From Paraphysoderma sedebokerense (lineage: Eukaryota; Blastocladiomycota; Physodermatomycetes; Physodermatales; Physodermataceae): a DNA stretch of 64,000 nt. The DNA lies in assembly GCA_025602915.1 (NCBI GenBank), contig JAHLJZ010000009.1, positions 372,001 through 436,000 on the forward strand. The letters run 5' to 3'. Of the stretch, positions 22,556 through 35,350 are shown piece after piece. Every line of letters begins with the position of its first letter. Positions within the stretch are counted from its first letter, which is position 1. Both the position numbers and the translations under genes were made by a program. Below the pieces are notes generated by a model. It was not told the origin of the DNA and made no database searches. It worked only from the letters and a program-made list of their open reading frames with translations.

Positions 22556-23556
22556 AAGAAATGCGATACCCCACGCTACGTATAGCGCTAAATGCAGCGT
22601 ACCGTCTCTCGCGAACTGAGCTAATGATTGAGATTTCCCCTGAGCCATGTACGCCATGAAGTGATTCGTCATTACTCAGAACATTTAATGTGACGGGCGT
22701 CAGAGTATAGTCTTATAGTGCAACTATTCGAGTGTATCATTTATTCATGTAACAATATTACTCCTCCGTTTATAATTAGCGATAAGTCCGAAAGCAACGT
22801 CTGGCCTACCCGAATGTTAATACAGCGAGCTGTCGGTTGAACTCTTTCCTCGGAGGAACCCAATGGTATTAATATGATTTCATCTAATTATAGTTAAATA
22901 TACCATCATACATCGATGTTTCGTCTATAAAATGAATCCAACAGTTTTAGACTACCCTCCAAACCCAACAAAAGACCTGAAATCCACTCACGAATGAGGG
23001 AGTGAAGCTTTCGTTCTTGTCAGGACACATTGTGCATCATCACGCAGAATAATTGCCAAAATCACACTTCTGATTCCATTGAATTACTGCCCACTAGCCA
23101 TATCAGAAATAACTCATAAGATCCAACCGGTGTGAGCTATTTGAAATCGTATGACTTCTTAGACACTTCTTTATTTGTAGGATACTCAGCCCCTACCTCG
23201 ACTGAAGGTTGCCTGATATTGCGAAAGTTACAACTAAAGAATCTTAGTACGAAGTGGGTTGTATAATTATTATCCCTGGAACTTCAAATCAGAAGATAAC
23301 CTCGCAACCCAAGTTTCAGCATTCGTGAGCTCGTCCTCAGCGAAAACAGTATTTTAAAAAAATCAAAAAAAAAAAAAATCAATGGAACGGGAAATGATTT
23401 TTTGCCTTGCATTTGGACGGTGATAATAGATTCCGTAATTTCAACAGTTACCCAAACGATAAGTTGTGTCAGACCAGAGTGTACCATACAAATCCAGATA
23501 GATATACTACAGGGACAGAAGATATGATCAATAAAGTCTACGTAGTTTTGTATACA

Positions 23557-23580
23557 CAACCTAACCTAACATAACCTAAC
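23557..23580 (-). repeat. Short CCTAA (TTAGG) telomere-like word
   Basis: Three CCTAA units with an ATAA interruption. Too short to be a telomere; possibly an interstitial remnant or chance. Confidence 0.4.
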
Positions 23581-23673
23581 GTTTGGGCTGTTACCAATTG
23601 ATAGACGGCTGCTGCTGAGTGCTGGAGCGTCTCGGGAAAAATCAAGGGAAAGCACTGTTACTAAGGCAATCAG

Positions 23674-23679
23674 CACGTG
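23674..23679. promoter_or_regulatory. CACGTG box upstream of a small gene
   Basis: GCACGTGA, that is TCACGTGC on the minus strand, 64 bp before the ATG at 23743. Confidence 0.4.
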
Positions 23680-23742
23680 ATGAAGGACGCACTCGCTCTT
23701 TCTACTACCGACTAACATTCGATCAAGAGAATCGTTCGCAAG

Positions 23743-24110
23743 ATGGCACATCATGCTTCGTATTTTCCTCCGAGTGAATCATTAGACATCATAGCGTCGA
23801 CTTCTGTTACGCTTTCACAATCTCAGATGGCCCTTCAGAAGTTTGTGAACGAAGAAGCCAGCGTATTCAATGTAGGTCAATTATAGCATTCTTCAATTCT
23901 ACATACCTTTCATATTGTGCTTTCCTCGTTATTATGAACATACTTGGGCTTGGATTTAACCATGAAACAAAAAAAATTACAATTAAACAGGTTCCCAACG
24001 AAACGGTTCACCAACTGAATCAAGTGTTGGAAGGAATCAAAATGAGGATTCATCATGCTTCTGGTGAGTCCAGAAGAAATAGCGGAAGCTCTTTAGGAAG
24101 TGACCAGTAG
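23743..24110 (+). CDS. Small helical orphan protein, 82 aa
   Basis: Two exons, 23743-23871 (donor AAT|GTAGGT) and 23991-24110 (acceptor AAACAG|GTT), stop TAG; 249 nt. The protein has two amphipathic helices (about 15-42 and 46-66, with VHQLNQVLEGIKMRI) and a Ser-rich tail. The size and helix pattern resemble small subunits of coiled-coil complexes such as BLOC/BORC or DASH, but I cannot assign it. A GTGAG sequence within exon 2 might be used as a donor, giving another C-terminus. It has its own TCACGTG box and converges on ALIX. Confidence 0.55.
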
Positions 24111-24620
24111 CTTTTATGTGGTTCTGTATTGCTATGGTAGATGCACGAAAGGCGATAGGAAATTAATGTAATCCGGCAGAGGGCGGTATTTTGGATCGTA
24201 TTTGCCGAATTTTGGGATCGTTCAGTATTATATATCAATAGGATTCTACATTAGCTATAAAAGTGAGAAGGTGTATATTTATTGTGTATTGGAAGTGGTG
24301 CCCTGCTGTTCTGGGAATCACGACTATCCGGAGACGCAAACGCAGACCAGCAAATGTAAACTATATTCAAGTACTGGATTCCTCTAAACGAAACTGTATT
24401 TATTATAAGCATATCAATGGAAATACTTAAATTCAAGACTTATGCCAATGAAGTTACATAGACGAATGCAGAATTTGCCAAAGGTCCCTTGGTCATGTCA
24501 ACAACCTGCAGAATTTTCAAATCATTTGCCGCTGCAACCGCACTTAGCTCTGATACCCAAACACGAATTCAAACTCCAATTCTCGCATTAAAATGAAGCA
24601 GGCGTCAGATTTTCCTCCCT

Positions 24621-27600
24621 TCAATCCATCAAACTCTTATTACCCGAAATACCTTGGTGTGGGTATGAGTGCATTTGATGTTGCATGCCGGCATTCTGCG
24701 GGATTTGCACCTGTTGCCCCATCCCAGCATATCCAGGTCGCGGATTCTGCCCGAACATTGGAGGATTAGGTGAATTATTGGGTAATGGTTGACTAGGCGG
24801 AAAAGATTGGTACGGTTGTCCCGGATGTGAACCTGGAACAGGCTGCGATGGGGCACCATAATAGGAATTTCCAGCAGTTGGAAGTACGGGATTGTATGTC
24901 GAAGGTTGTGCATGTTGAGGGGGTGGATACGACGAATGTTGCACAGGACTCAAGGGATTCGTATTTGGAGAAGGAACATAATGGTAGCGCCCTTGACCCG
25001 GATTGGGATACGATTGTGGCAAGGGCTGTGGTTCCCCATATGTGGGGGGTGGATGACCGTAATATTGCGGCGCGTTTGGTGGAATTTGAGGAGGCGGTCG
25101 GGCCATATCATGTTGGAATGAGGGAGGATATTGCGCTGGTTTTGGTGATGTCACTGCTACCTGAGGCTGTGGATGCATTTGAGGAATTCCGGATGGAAGA
25201 TCTTGATATCCGTGGTGCGCCCCTTGAGGTTGAGGCTGTCCGTAGCCAGAACTGCGAGGTTGCACAATATGAGGAGCCGATGATACAGGTATTTGGTAAG
25301 CACTCACTGGGGTTGGTGGAGCACCTTGACTGGCTTGTGTTTGAGGATGGGATTGCATTAGGCTGAAATGATGCGTCGTATAATTCGAAGCTGTTCCAGT
25401 GGACGCTAAAGTTGAAGAACTGGGCAAGGGAGCGGCGGGCGACATTATGTTTAAATTACTTAAGCCTTTTGCTGCATCATTGATGGCCGAGATATTCGAA
25501 GGCATATAGCCTGTTGGGGACTGCAAAGTAACAGATGATGACGAAGACAACCTAGATAACTGATCTTTCAGCAGTTTTTGTTCTCGCTCGGCTCTAGTCG
25601 TTTCCAACGTGGCCGCTAGATTCTCTCGTTCTACTTTCCGAGAATTTACAAACTCACGGGAAGTTTTAGATAGCGATTCAACCAAATCGGAGAGCTCAGA
25701 GTAAAATTGAATCGCTTTCCTATCAAACGCATATTTCAATTGAAATTAACAGGTGTCAGTAATAAATAAGGAGAAACAGTATATTTGACTTTTCCTTCCG
25801 AAAATTTGAATTCCAGTACCTGACACCATCTTTTACCTCGGCGTAAACATCCTTAACATTTTTCAATCTGTTCACAAGTTCAACCTTCCTTTTCTCGGTA
25901 ACATCGGCATTTACCTGAATTCCAATTGCTTCTTTGGAGCTTCGCAGCTTATTCCACTGAATCTTCAGAGTATCTAATAGCTCGCGGGTTTTAGTTATGT
26001 TTGTAGCAACATTTTGAGTGTGCACATTAAACTTTTGGAGCTCAGTGGCAAATATCTGTTGATCAATATTTGGGGTCTTTTTGTTCAGAATCAAAAGGTC
26101 GGAGATGTCGTCGCTGTGGATCTTCAGATAAAGCGTCAATATATGTAACGTAGAAGTCGCAGCAGCTTGCAAAAAACCGACAATACAAACCTTCTGCTTC
26201 AAATCGGCCAACGCATCCAACCTCTCTTTCTTCAGCTTATTCAGTCCATCCATGGTCTCGCCTAACTTCTTGACCATTGCGTCGAGTCCTTCCTCTTCAA
26301 CACTCATATCCAGCAAACTTTCTTCATTTCCTTTTCTGGCAATACTTCCTGCATTACCTTGGTTAGAGACAACTCTCTCAAATTCGAGTTGTACAGCAGA
26401 GTGACCAGATTTCAATAAATCTATGTCGCGTTTGAGCTGCTGATACTTCGACAAGAGAACGATGTCAGAGGAATGTGCTTTCTCGAATGATGAACGATGA
26501 TTACGGAGATCGTTTCTGATGGTATTTGTAAGATTTGACGATGGCGGCTGGGTCCACAGATCTCCGTATCTTACCTAATTTTATAAACTTCGTTAATGGA
26601 GCATTAAGTAATAATCAGAGCAGCGGGGCATACCCGCAAACTTTCACATTCTCTTTGTTCTTCGTCTAAACCAACCGCCACCTTGTCCATTGTATCCTTT
26701 GCTCCATTTCTTAACCCTTCCAAAGTTTGACTCAGTTCATCTAAACTGCTACCACTTTCTTCTGCAATAATATAATTCACACAGTCTGTGATCTCTTTTG
26801 GCGGATTCTTTAAATTCGTTATAAATGCAGCACTTCCTTTAAACTTTTCCAAGGCAACAGGCAAATTCAACGATTCGAAAGTAGATTGAATCTCAGCGGT
26901 AAGAATTTCACATTGTTCATTCTGAGTTCGAAGTAATTTTGACTTTTCCTCTGAATACAATGATGACTTTTCATGAACGGACAACGGGATCAGTCTCACG
27001 AAAATATCAGGACCTATAATTCTTTGAATTTCGGAAGCACCATTAGGATGAATGTCTGAAAATCCAAGACTTTTAGGAGTGATCAGTTTTTCTAATGGCG
27101 GGAGAGCTTCGAAGACCGGGATGCTTTCGTGATAAATAATATCATTGTCTTTAATGGCTTGATTTTTCTTTTCAGTTATCAATGCTAGTGAAGATTTTGT
27201 TATGTCGGTAATAGCTGTGGCCGCATCCGGGGAAGTATGCGAATTGTTTCCACTGAATGAATAGGAAAAACTCTGAGCAAGTTTATTTGCTTCCTTTGCG
27301 TCCTTTTCTGCATTGATCAATCTTGATACTACTTCACCGTATTTATTGTCACTTTCTACGGCGAGTGCTTTGTGATATTGAGCGATCGCGGTGAAATGCT
27401 TCGCTTTAATCTAAATCGAAATTGTTGTCAGCTCAAGTAAGTGTCGAAGTGGAGATAGCAAATGAACTTTACCTGAATTATCTGGCTATAAGTTCGGTCA
27501 AAATAATCCCGCAGTTTATCATCCGAAGAAAAGGCCTCTGCTACACCTGTATACATGGTTGCTAGGCCGGCCGCTAATTTTACCACCACGTTGCCTTTCT

Positions 27601-28356
27601 TTTTTTCGTTTAAAGTCTTTTCAAAGAAAACCTCCTGAGCCTGAGCAAGCATGATGTTGACGATAATCTTGATTGTTTCTTTACTAAGGTCGGTAGAAGG
27701 AGCATGTAAGAAGTTATCGTTTATAAAATTGAAAATTCCTGCAGCGGTCTGAAAGTAGTGATATGCTCGTTTGATTCCGTCGTTGTCGATGCGAGAAGCG
27801 GATCCTGCAAGATGCGAAAGTGTCGCAGCGATATTAAAGATTACACAAGCCTTTTCGTAGGCGAGGGAATGCTGTGATGTCTCTTGATTATTGAAGGCAT
27901 CGTACCTACAAAGAAATACAAGGAATGAGATCAGTTGAATGTGTATGTTCAAATTCCGGCATATACAGAACCCGGTAACAGGTTCATTACGAGTTTAATA
28001 TTGGGCGTATTAGGCTGTAATAGATGCGTCGACCTATCAATTCAAAGATATAATAGATATCTATGAGACACTCACCAGTTAAACACTACTTTTACATGTG
28101 TTTCATCAATTGGGAAACGTAAATCTAATAGTTCTAGCTGCCCATAATACTTCAATAGCAAGTCCCTGCCAGTGCCGTCTTTTCCGGCGCCTCGCACATC
28201 CTGGCGCAGTTTGTTGAGTGTATTTATCTCGTCGTTGTATTTATCAGGATCATCTCCATATGACTCGATAATGTATTGTTTGAAAGGTCCCGAGAAGTCA
28301 AGTTGGTCAGTGTTCTTCGTTGGAATGAACAGCATAGGCGAAACGGCGAGCGACAT
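24621..28356 (-). CDS. ALIX/Bro1 family ESCRT adaptor
   Basis: Six exons: 28076-28356, 27473-27905, 26634-27410, 26191-26574, 25820-26121, 24621-25719 (3276 nt, 1091 aa, phases agree). The order is a BRO1 domain (about 1-370, with AYEKACVIFNIAATLSHLA and LAQAQEVFFEKTL), a long helical V domain (about 380-730, with RYGDLWTQPPSSNLT and KERLDALADLKQK), and a Pro/Gln/Tyr-rich tail (about 760-1091). This is the full ALIX/PDCD6IP and fungal Bro1/Rim20 architecture. Such proteins bind Snf7/CHMP4 through BRO1 and cargo or ubiquitin through the V domain, acting in multivesicular-body sorting, membrane scission or, for Rim20, pH signalling. Which role applies cannot be told from sequence. It is divergent from SPT3 with 253 bp between ATGs. 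Confidence 0.93.
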
Positions 28357-28609
28357 GACTGTTAAGACGGATATAAGAGCGCTAGAGTATTTGTGTGATT
28401 AACTGCAACAAAGAAGAAGAAAAGACCACAAGAAGAAGTGATATCTATTTCAGTCCAGTTGTGGATGGTAAAAGGAACTCGGAGTTCGGGAATTGCCGTG
28501 TCCTCCGCTCGACTACTCCTTCAAAGTTCAAGTCAATCGCCCACTCCAACCATCAGTACCGGACCTGCAATAGCGACGGCATTTTCAGGTGCTTGCTAAA
28601 CCATTAAAT

Positions 28610-29829
28610 ATGGCAGACAAGAAAGCCCAGTCAGCTACCTCAGTGAAAGATCTGAAATATAGGTATATTCAGACATTAATACAATTTGTTGTTGCTATGC
28701 TGACTGAGTTACATCCATTTTTGCGGCTTTCTAACGCTTGACTGTTCGCCTTCAGATACCAAACGGAAATACAGCAAATGATGTATGTGTTCGGAGAAGT
28801 GCAAGATGCCCTGCCTGAAGTCACCTCTCTAGTAGAAGAAATTGTTCGGAATCAAGTCATTGCATTGGTATAGGTTTCTTTTGGCCCTTGATTAGGGCCG
28901 TTGTTGCTAAGAAAAATTAATTGACATTACTGTTAAATGTCTCAGATTGCCAATACCGTTCAGATTGCCAGGAGACGAGCTTCCAGATATATTACTGTGG
29001 ACGACGTCATATTTTTAGTGCGGCATGATCGTGGAAAAATATCACGACTGAAGGAATACCTTAGCTGGAAGGATGTTCGTAAGAACGCTAAGGGTGACGG
29101 AGAAGCAGGAGATGAGTTATTAGAGGATTCGGATGGTAAGGACTCTCCTGGATTTGGCCAAACATATCGGAAAATTGACAGATGCTTTGCTCACGCCAAA
29201 TAGATAACATTGGTAAAACAAGAAAGAAAGTTCGGTTCAATTGGGAACTTTTCAGTTCATTTACGGATGTACTAGACGATGATGATGAAGAGGAAGAAGA
29301 TGAGGACGATTTGGAAGCTCATAGAGATACCATCAAACGGTTAAAGGTAAGCCATGGGCCTTATGATCTGTTCAAATCGTATAGTTTAACCGATATCATC
29401 CCCCTCTCCTTGTAAAAGCTCGCCGACGATTTGACTCGTAATATGACGAAGGAGGAATACATGATTTACAGTGATTGCAGAACCGCATCCTTCACGCACC
29501 GCAAGTCAAAGCGATTTCGTGAATGGACAAATATGTCGACTTTTGTCGACGCCAAACCGAACGACGATGTTGTTGATATTCTTGGATTTTTATGTTACGA
29601 AATGGTTCGTAAAATTACAGAAGAGGCTTTACAAGTGAAATCTGAGATGGAAGATACGAGCAAGAATGAAGTAAAAGCGGGGGGAGGGTTATTTGCTATT
29701 CAAGCCAGCGGTAGGACGCCCTTGAAAGCCGACCATATCAGGGAAGCGTTCAGGAGGCTGCAAATGAGTAAAAACCAGATGAAGGTATTTAGAGCTGGAT
29801 TAGTGAAAACGAAACATCGGTTTTCATGA
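28610..29829 (+). CDS. SPT3: SAGA complex subunit Spt3
   Basis: Five exons: 28610-28662, 28756-28867, 28946-29135, 29204-29346, 29419-29829 (909 nt, 302 aa). The N-terminal histone-fold half (about 18-85) has EIQQMMYVFGEVQDALPE then RASRYITVDDVIFLVRHD, matching SUPT3H/Spt3. A second histone-fold-like half follows (about 140-290), with an acidic Asp/Glu run before it and MTKEEYMIYSDCRTASFT after it. Spt3 carries two intramolecular histone folds, binds TBP and guides it to promoters as part of the SAGA coactivator. The length is close to the family's usual size. It shares a short bidirectional promoter with ALIX. Confidence 0.93.
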
Positions 29830-30559
29830 AATCGAAAATCGCTGCCCATGTGTGTAATATGTACAGCGTTTCCCGTTTGCCGGGTTTTTATTTTAATTCA
29901 CTTGTAATATACACATATAATTCAAATATTCAAATCGATACGTTAAATTGAACAGATACAGCCCGGCACCTGCGATAATAGTATACCGGTCAGAAACTTA
30001 AGTCCAATACAATTGATTTCCTCATTCCTACATTTTGTGATTTGAGTTCGATTATCTGGTGACTGATGCGGAATTCTTTCTTATCCCGTCCTGAACTTTG
30101 GACCGCATGTTTGTATCAAGTGCTATGTGGCAGTAGCGAGTTCTATCAAATGTGTAGTTCAGACTATCTACAGGTGCCGTTGGTTCTATATATGTTCACT
30201 ATCGAATTGGTTCACAAATCAGTCGCGTACGTATTTTTACGTCGTTCGGAAGCGCCTCCGCCAACATAAAGACATGTGTGGACAAATTTGGAGTAACCGA
30301 GTTTAAATATAGCTATAGTAAGTATTACAGCTCAAAGACACAATCTATCTATTTACATATTGATTCTGTCTAGCATGTGGTATAGATACGGCATTAACTA
30401 CTCCATGGGTTAATTGAATAAGTTATTCTACACTATAGCTGCTACAATTAGCTATTTCCAAACTACAATCACAGGGAATAATTTATGTTATGAACCATTC
30501 GGTAACAGCGTCGATGAAGCGGCGTCATTGCGGTAAGAAAGAATAAAAAAGCTCTACCC
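29830..30559. other. Convergent intergenic region
   Basis: Lies between the 3' ends of SPT3 and the coiled-coil gene. AT-rich; a plus-strand frame at 30066-30269 has no support. Nothing else seen. Confidence 0.55.
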
Positions 30560-32659
30560 TTAATGGTTTCTTCTTCCGCGACCACGACCTCGGTTTCTGG
30601 ATTTTGTCATCTTGTTTGACGAAGTCTTTGTGCTATCGGCCGGAGCCTCTGTACGCACTCGTTTCTGATTTAGTATAACCAGTTTCAGTCATAGGGGACA
30701 TAAATTGAGGACACAAATTTGAATGCCTTACTTTGCTGTTCGGCGGTATAACGGGCTGGATTGCACTATCGACTTTTCTGGGCGTCTCAACTTTTGGAGG
30801 TGAATCAATTTCCCAAGGAAGAGGCGAACAAGAGTACTCTTCAATGGTTTGATTACTTAGTTGAACTGTTGATTTCGATTCACCTAAATTATTGGACGTA
30901 GAAGGTGCAGTTGGTTGGTGATTGTGTCTGAGAAATTGTGGGGTTAATTATTGCACCCACACGAAACATATGTAATAAACTTACAAATAAGTCGTCCCTC
31001 GAACTACCTTGGACGGCAATACAGAATTGACCGCCATAGGAGGCGGAGAAAGGAGACTGAAAAAATAGGTTAAAGCCTGGATCAAGCGTTGTGACGATGT
31101 GGGCATACAAACGTTGCCGACGAACTATCGTTAGCCTTATCAATTATTGCGGATTCGGTCGATTTCTTTCGGTTAGTCGACTGCAAAGCCAAAATAACGG
31201 ACTTTTCGGTCTTAGTATGTTGATCTGCGGTTTTAGACCCAAACCCCCGATGATTTTTGATCGATACGAGAGTAAATGGCTTGCATATTTTCTTCTTGTC
31301 CTCTGTCTTCGGATCGGCGGTTAAGTTGATCGACTTTGAATCAAACGCCGTGCGATTTTCGAAATATGAATGACGTTGCCCTGACGGAATTTCGACTACG
31401 CTGCAAATTTTAGCGGTGCCATCATTCGCTGGTGCTGCAGAATCTGGCTCCGAGGATACAGAAGGAATGGCAGTATGATAATCATTCACGATAGTTTCAA
31501 GCTGTTGAAGGCGAGAGAGAACCGCTTCAATAGATCGAGACTGAGATGTGAATTGGCCCATTAGTTTGGTCTGATTCTCAAGGATAAAGCGATTTTGCTA
31601 TTAGTATAACATGTCAGATCAAACCACAATGCAGGTGGTCAAGGTTAAAAAAATGCGTTAACCTCCACAAGATGCTCAAGTGTCGTCTTATGTTCATGAC
31701 AGTTCCTGTTGAGCTTTTCGCTAAGATCTTTGAACTCACTTGTACAACCTCCAAATTTCTCATCAAACCGCATTGTTGTCTCGGTAACACGGTCGATTCC
31801 GAGTTTCATACTTTCTGCCCCTTCCTTCATGAATGAAACGAAACGCTCCGTATTGGCGTTAATGGCGTGATTGACATTGGCCTGTACCTCTTTTAGAGTT
31901 GGTAGCACTTTGTTTTCGACTGATTGAAATGAGTTAATTATCGAAGAGATCAGAGGGACGCAGGATTGTTTGCTATACCTAAATGTAGGAGGCCACTTTG
32001 AACATCCTGCGCCTTCAGGGCCATATCCTCCTCTAGCTTAGAATTTAAATTTTTGAGCTGCTTACAGGAATTGTTTGTAAGCGACAGCAAACGGTCAATG
32101 GACAAACTGGCATCTGTGATCTTGAGCGATAGCCTTTTCGCGTCAAAGGCCGAATACACCGCTGTACTCTGGTCACGACGACCAGACGGATCCTGCAATA
32201 TCGCACGCCCATCTCGTGATGTCAACACCTGTTGATGAGAGTGATATGGTTAGTGGGCCGCTGATTAAAAGAGATTGAAGTTGGAATAAGAGAAATCCCA
32301 GCGTGGCGGTATGAATGATTGCTTTCCTTGTCACAACCGCCTGTCACATACGGCCTTGATGAAACGCTTTCTGACACACTGCAATGTGAGTTTGAAGAAC
32401 GATGCGTCATGTGTGATGGCAAACCAGGGCGTGCGTTGTGAATGATTGCTTTTGGAACGCGACTGTCGTTTGCGTCCTCTTCAAGCGACACAACCGTAGC
32501 TTGGGAATCGATCGATTTCACAAGATCCATCGCCATTTGGGTGTTTTCAAGCGAAGAAGGGAGAGTGTTTGCGGCAACTTGAGTCTCTGTAACGGTACTC
32601 GGCGTGGCTTGGAAAGGAATTGTCATATCGAATATGTGAGAAGGGGCGGGAATAGTCAT
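30560..32659 (-). CDS. Coiled-coil protein with basic Arg/Gly tail, family unknown
   Basis: Exons: 32348-32659, 31979-32228, 31663-31919, 31109-31576, 30968-31056, 30732-30927, 30560-30664 (1677 nt, 558 aa). The join after 30968 uses a weak GTTTCG donor and is uncertain. Start is the ATG at 32659; no ATG lies further up in frame. A Ser/Thr-rich leader of about 110 residues is followed by about 200 residues of heptad-like helix (SIDRLLSLTNNSCKQLKNL; FKDLSEKLNRNCHEH), a disordered middle, and a tail KSRNRGRGRGRRNH. This resembles meiotic or chromosome-axis coiled-coil proteins in general layout only; I make no assignment. Transcription runs away from the F-box/WD40 gene. Confidence 0.6.
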
Positions 32660-33091
32660 AGGGGGAGTCGATTGGATAGAGAAACGATGTTTGTTGGGCG
32701 GTGAGAGATGCCAGTCTGTTGAGAATTGAGGCAAGTCAAGCTGCAGACGGAAAGAGCGAGTGTTGAAGAAAGAAGGAATGGATTCCCCTTGTGATTCCCT
32801 CAGTCTAAATTCCCTGTGGAGTGTGAAATGATTCAACCGACAACGGGACAGGGCGACGCGTGCCTTCCCTCACACGACGCGTGTCTGCATTGTCGGTTGG
32901 CTGCCCAGTTGACTGCCTCTCCGTCAGTTCTCCATCTCCATCTCCATCTTCAATACCCTTCCCTCATTCACTCACACTCCGCCATTATAGACAACTTCGG
33001 CCCCCGTCTCCTTTGTATCTGGCCAGAGGGAAAACCCATTGCCATCCTCTAACTCCATATCAGCTCGCTCGCTCCATCGACATCAATTCAG

Positions 33092-34937
33092 ATGCGAACC
33101 CCTTCGTCGAGTCGGACGTTGGCTCCTTTTCAGACCCAAAAACCATTTGCAAAACCCTCCTTTCAGTCCCCATCCTCATCTTCGCATCAACTCTCCGCTG
33201 CACTAACCCATTTTGCGTCTGCATCACAACCGTCGCGATTGCTGTTCCTCTCGTCTTTAATTCCCCTTCTTTCTCCATCAGAAATAACTTTTCTTGAAAC
33301 GTCGTTTCCTCCGACATCTTGCTTGATTTTTAACCGGCCTTTCTCTTTGACCAATGACTTTACACTACTGCTTCCTCACGAAATATCAGCACTCATTTTC
33401 TCATATCTTGATACAAAATCCTTATCGTATGCATCTCGCGTGAATAAAGCATGGCAAAAATTGCTAAGGGACAACATTTTCTGGAGAAAATTATGTCAAC
33501 GGAAAAAGTACTTGCCAGTTGATGAAAGAGGTAAAATTTTGTCAGCCGTAGTCAGTAAAATTCCCATTAGTGTAGGAATGATAGCATGTGGCATCCCTCC
33601 ATGGCAAAAAATTTATCAGTGGCATTACATGACCGAAAAAAATTGGTTGTCAGGTATGTAATTAACTCCATATTTTATCGTATTAACTAGCTATATTGTT
33701 CTTGCTGCCCCGTAATCTTTCATCCAATGATTCTGACCAGATACTCGATACTAATTTTCAAAGGTCGTTGTCGAGTTTCTACAATCCCTAATTCTCCTAT
33801 CGGAAGTAGTTTGCACTCATACATTGACCCTGAAACACACCTTGTTGCATCTATCAGTTTGACGACTCCCAGCCGAATCTGGAATATGCAAACTCAACAG
33901 ACATTGACTCAATTTACTGGCCATACAGGTTTTATTTCTGCAGTGAAGTTTAATTCAGAGTACATTTTGACTGGGTCTGTTGATCGCACGATTAAGGTTT
34001 GGGATGCTAGAAGTGGAAGAGAATTGAAGACGCTACGTGGTCACACAGGTGAGGTTGTGGTTGTCGAGTTTGAACGAAATGTTGCTGTGAGCGGGGCTGA
34101 AGACGGACGAATTATGGTTTGTGCGGATTTTTACCAATCGCTGGAGGCCATCGACCACTCTAACTGCCGCCGCTGGCGTATTTTCTAATTTAGGTTTGGA
34201 ATATACTGACAGGTGAACCTGCCGGAAACCTTTCTGGTCATCGCGGCGCCGTTTGTTGTTTGAAGTTTAAGAGTACAGGTAACGACAGTGTAATCATCAG
34301 CGGTGGCAGTGACCACACAATTAGGAAGTGGGATTTGCGATCAAAACGCTGTCTGGCGACACTGAGAGGACACCACGGCGATGTGTTCTGCGTTCAGTTT
34401 GATAGGGATCGCATTGTGAGTGGGTAGGTTATCGGGTTCATTGGTATTATATTATTAGAATTGAGCTGTCTGACAAATTTCTTGCTGATAGCTCTGCAGA
34501 CCGTACCATTAAAATATGGAATCGACGTACCAACGTTTGTTCTAAGACTCTAGAAGGCCACCTCGCTGCTGTCGTTTGCCTTCAATTCGATGACAGTAAG
34601 GTATTTATCCACCTTTCCTACCTCCCGCTATTACTGCCTCAAATGATTTTAAATGTCAAATTTCTTTCCGTATGCTCAGATTGTCAGCGGCAGCGTAGAC
34701 CACACCATCCGAGTATGGGATCTTAAAACCGGTAGATCGTTGTATACTCTACGACATCATTTATCGGCCATTTATTATCTTCGATTCAACAAAACAAGAT
34801 TGGTTTCCTCATCGTTCGATTATTCTCTGGTAGTCTGGGATTTTGAGTACAAAGATGATGGTGATGAGCACAGAAATTTGCACGGAGACAGTGATGACGA
34901 GAACTTGCACGCCGTATCTGACATGGATGTAGAGTAG
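33092..34937 (+). CDS. F-box/WD40-repeat SCF substrate receptor
   Basis: Five exons: 33092-33653, 33764-34116, 34194-34423, 34492-34600, 34680-34937 (1512 nt, 503 aa). An F-box lies at about 90-135 (LLPHEISALIFSYLDTKSL, then NIFWRKLCQ). It is followed by six or seven WD40 blades, each with GH...WD spacing, for example GSVDRTIKVWD, GGSDHTIRKWD, GSADRTIKIWN and GSVDHTIRVWD. The C-terminus is acidic. This is the Cdc4/Met30/Pop1 (FBXW) layout: the F-box docks on Skp1-cullin and the propeller binds phosphorylated substrates for ubiquitination. The substrate cannot be inferred. Ser-rich leader, no long linker between F-box and propeller except about 60 residues. Confidence 0.92.
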
Positions 34938-35350
34938 CCCTTAGTGACATTGAATGCTTATATGTTAAATTTATCTAGTGTTACAAACCTAATATCATGT
35001 GTTTCTGTGTTTACGTAATTTGAAGTAATGTAATACCCTGGAGATTCACTCGGCCAATCATAAATTATATACAATACAAGCCATTTTAGGTCCCATTGAA
35101 TATACAGTCGAAGATCATCACAGCCGACTTGAAATTTTCGTTTTATGCGCTGTTGGGCGCGTTAATCAAAGAGTACAATGGATTCCCCACACTGTCGAAT
35201 GATGGATGAAACAAGGGCGAATGTAGTGTCCAGAATTTCGAGGACTTGGGCGCTTTTTTTCCTGATTTCCTTCCTTCCCTTTCATTTGCAATCACTCCCT
35301 TCAAGAGGCATGATTTCATCGATCTTAACGAAAAGTAAATACTACTGAAG
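34938..35350. other. Intergenic, promoter of the symporter gene
   Basis: No gene or repeat seen between the F-box gene and the symporter; AT-rich near 35060-35090. Confidence 0.5.

Larger units (their letters stand above)
21770..23673. other. Gene-poor stretch with dispersed repeats
   Basis: No coding gene supported. A 31-bp word at 22164-22194 recurs with five differences at 22525-22555; a 19-bp word at 22024-22042 is identical to 20297-20315. A perfect palindrome GGGCCTAGGGCCC-type core lies near 22450. An A-rich run lies at about 23351-23379, and a CCTAA-repeat word at 23557-23580. Confidence 0.5.

Noticed and set aside
23351-23379. A-rich run considered as a poly-A tail of a retroposon
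   Set aside because: No upstream coding relic and no target-site duplication could be seen around it.
24827-25366. Long plus-strand open frame (179 aa) antisense to ALIX
   Set aside because: It is the mirror of the Pro/Gln-rich ALIX tail, whose codon bias opens the opposite strand; no splice signals or family match.
34116-34193. Possible missing WD40 blade in the gap
   Set aside because: The gap is a normal 77-bp intron with GTTTG donor and TTTAG acceptor; the blade continues in phase.
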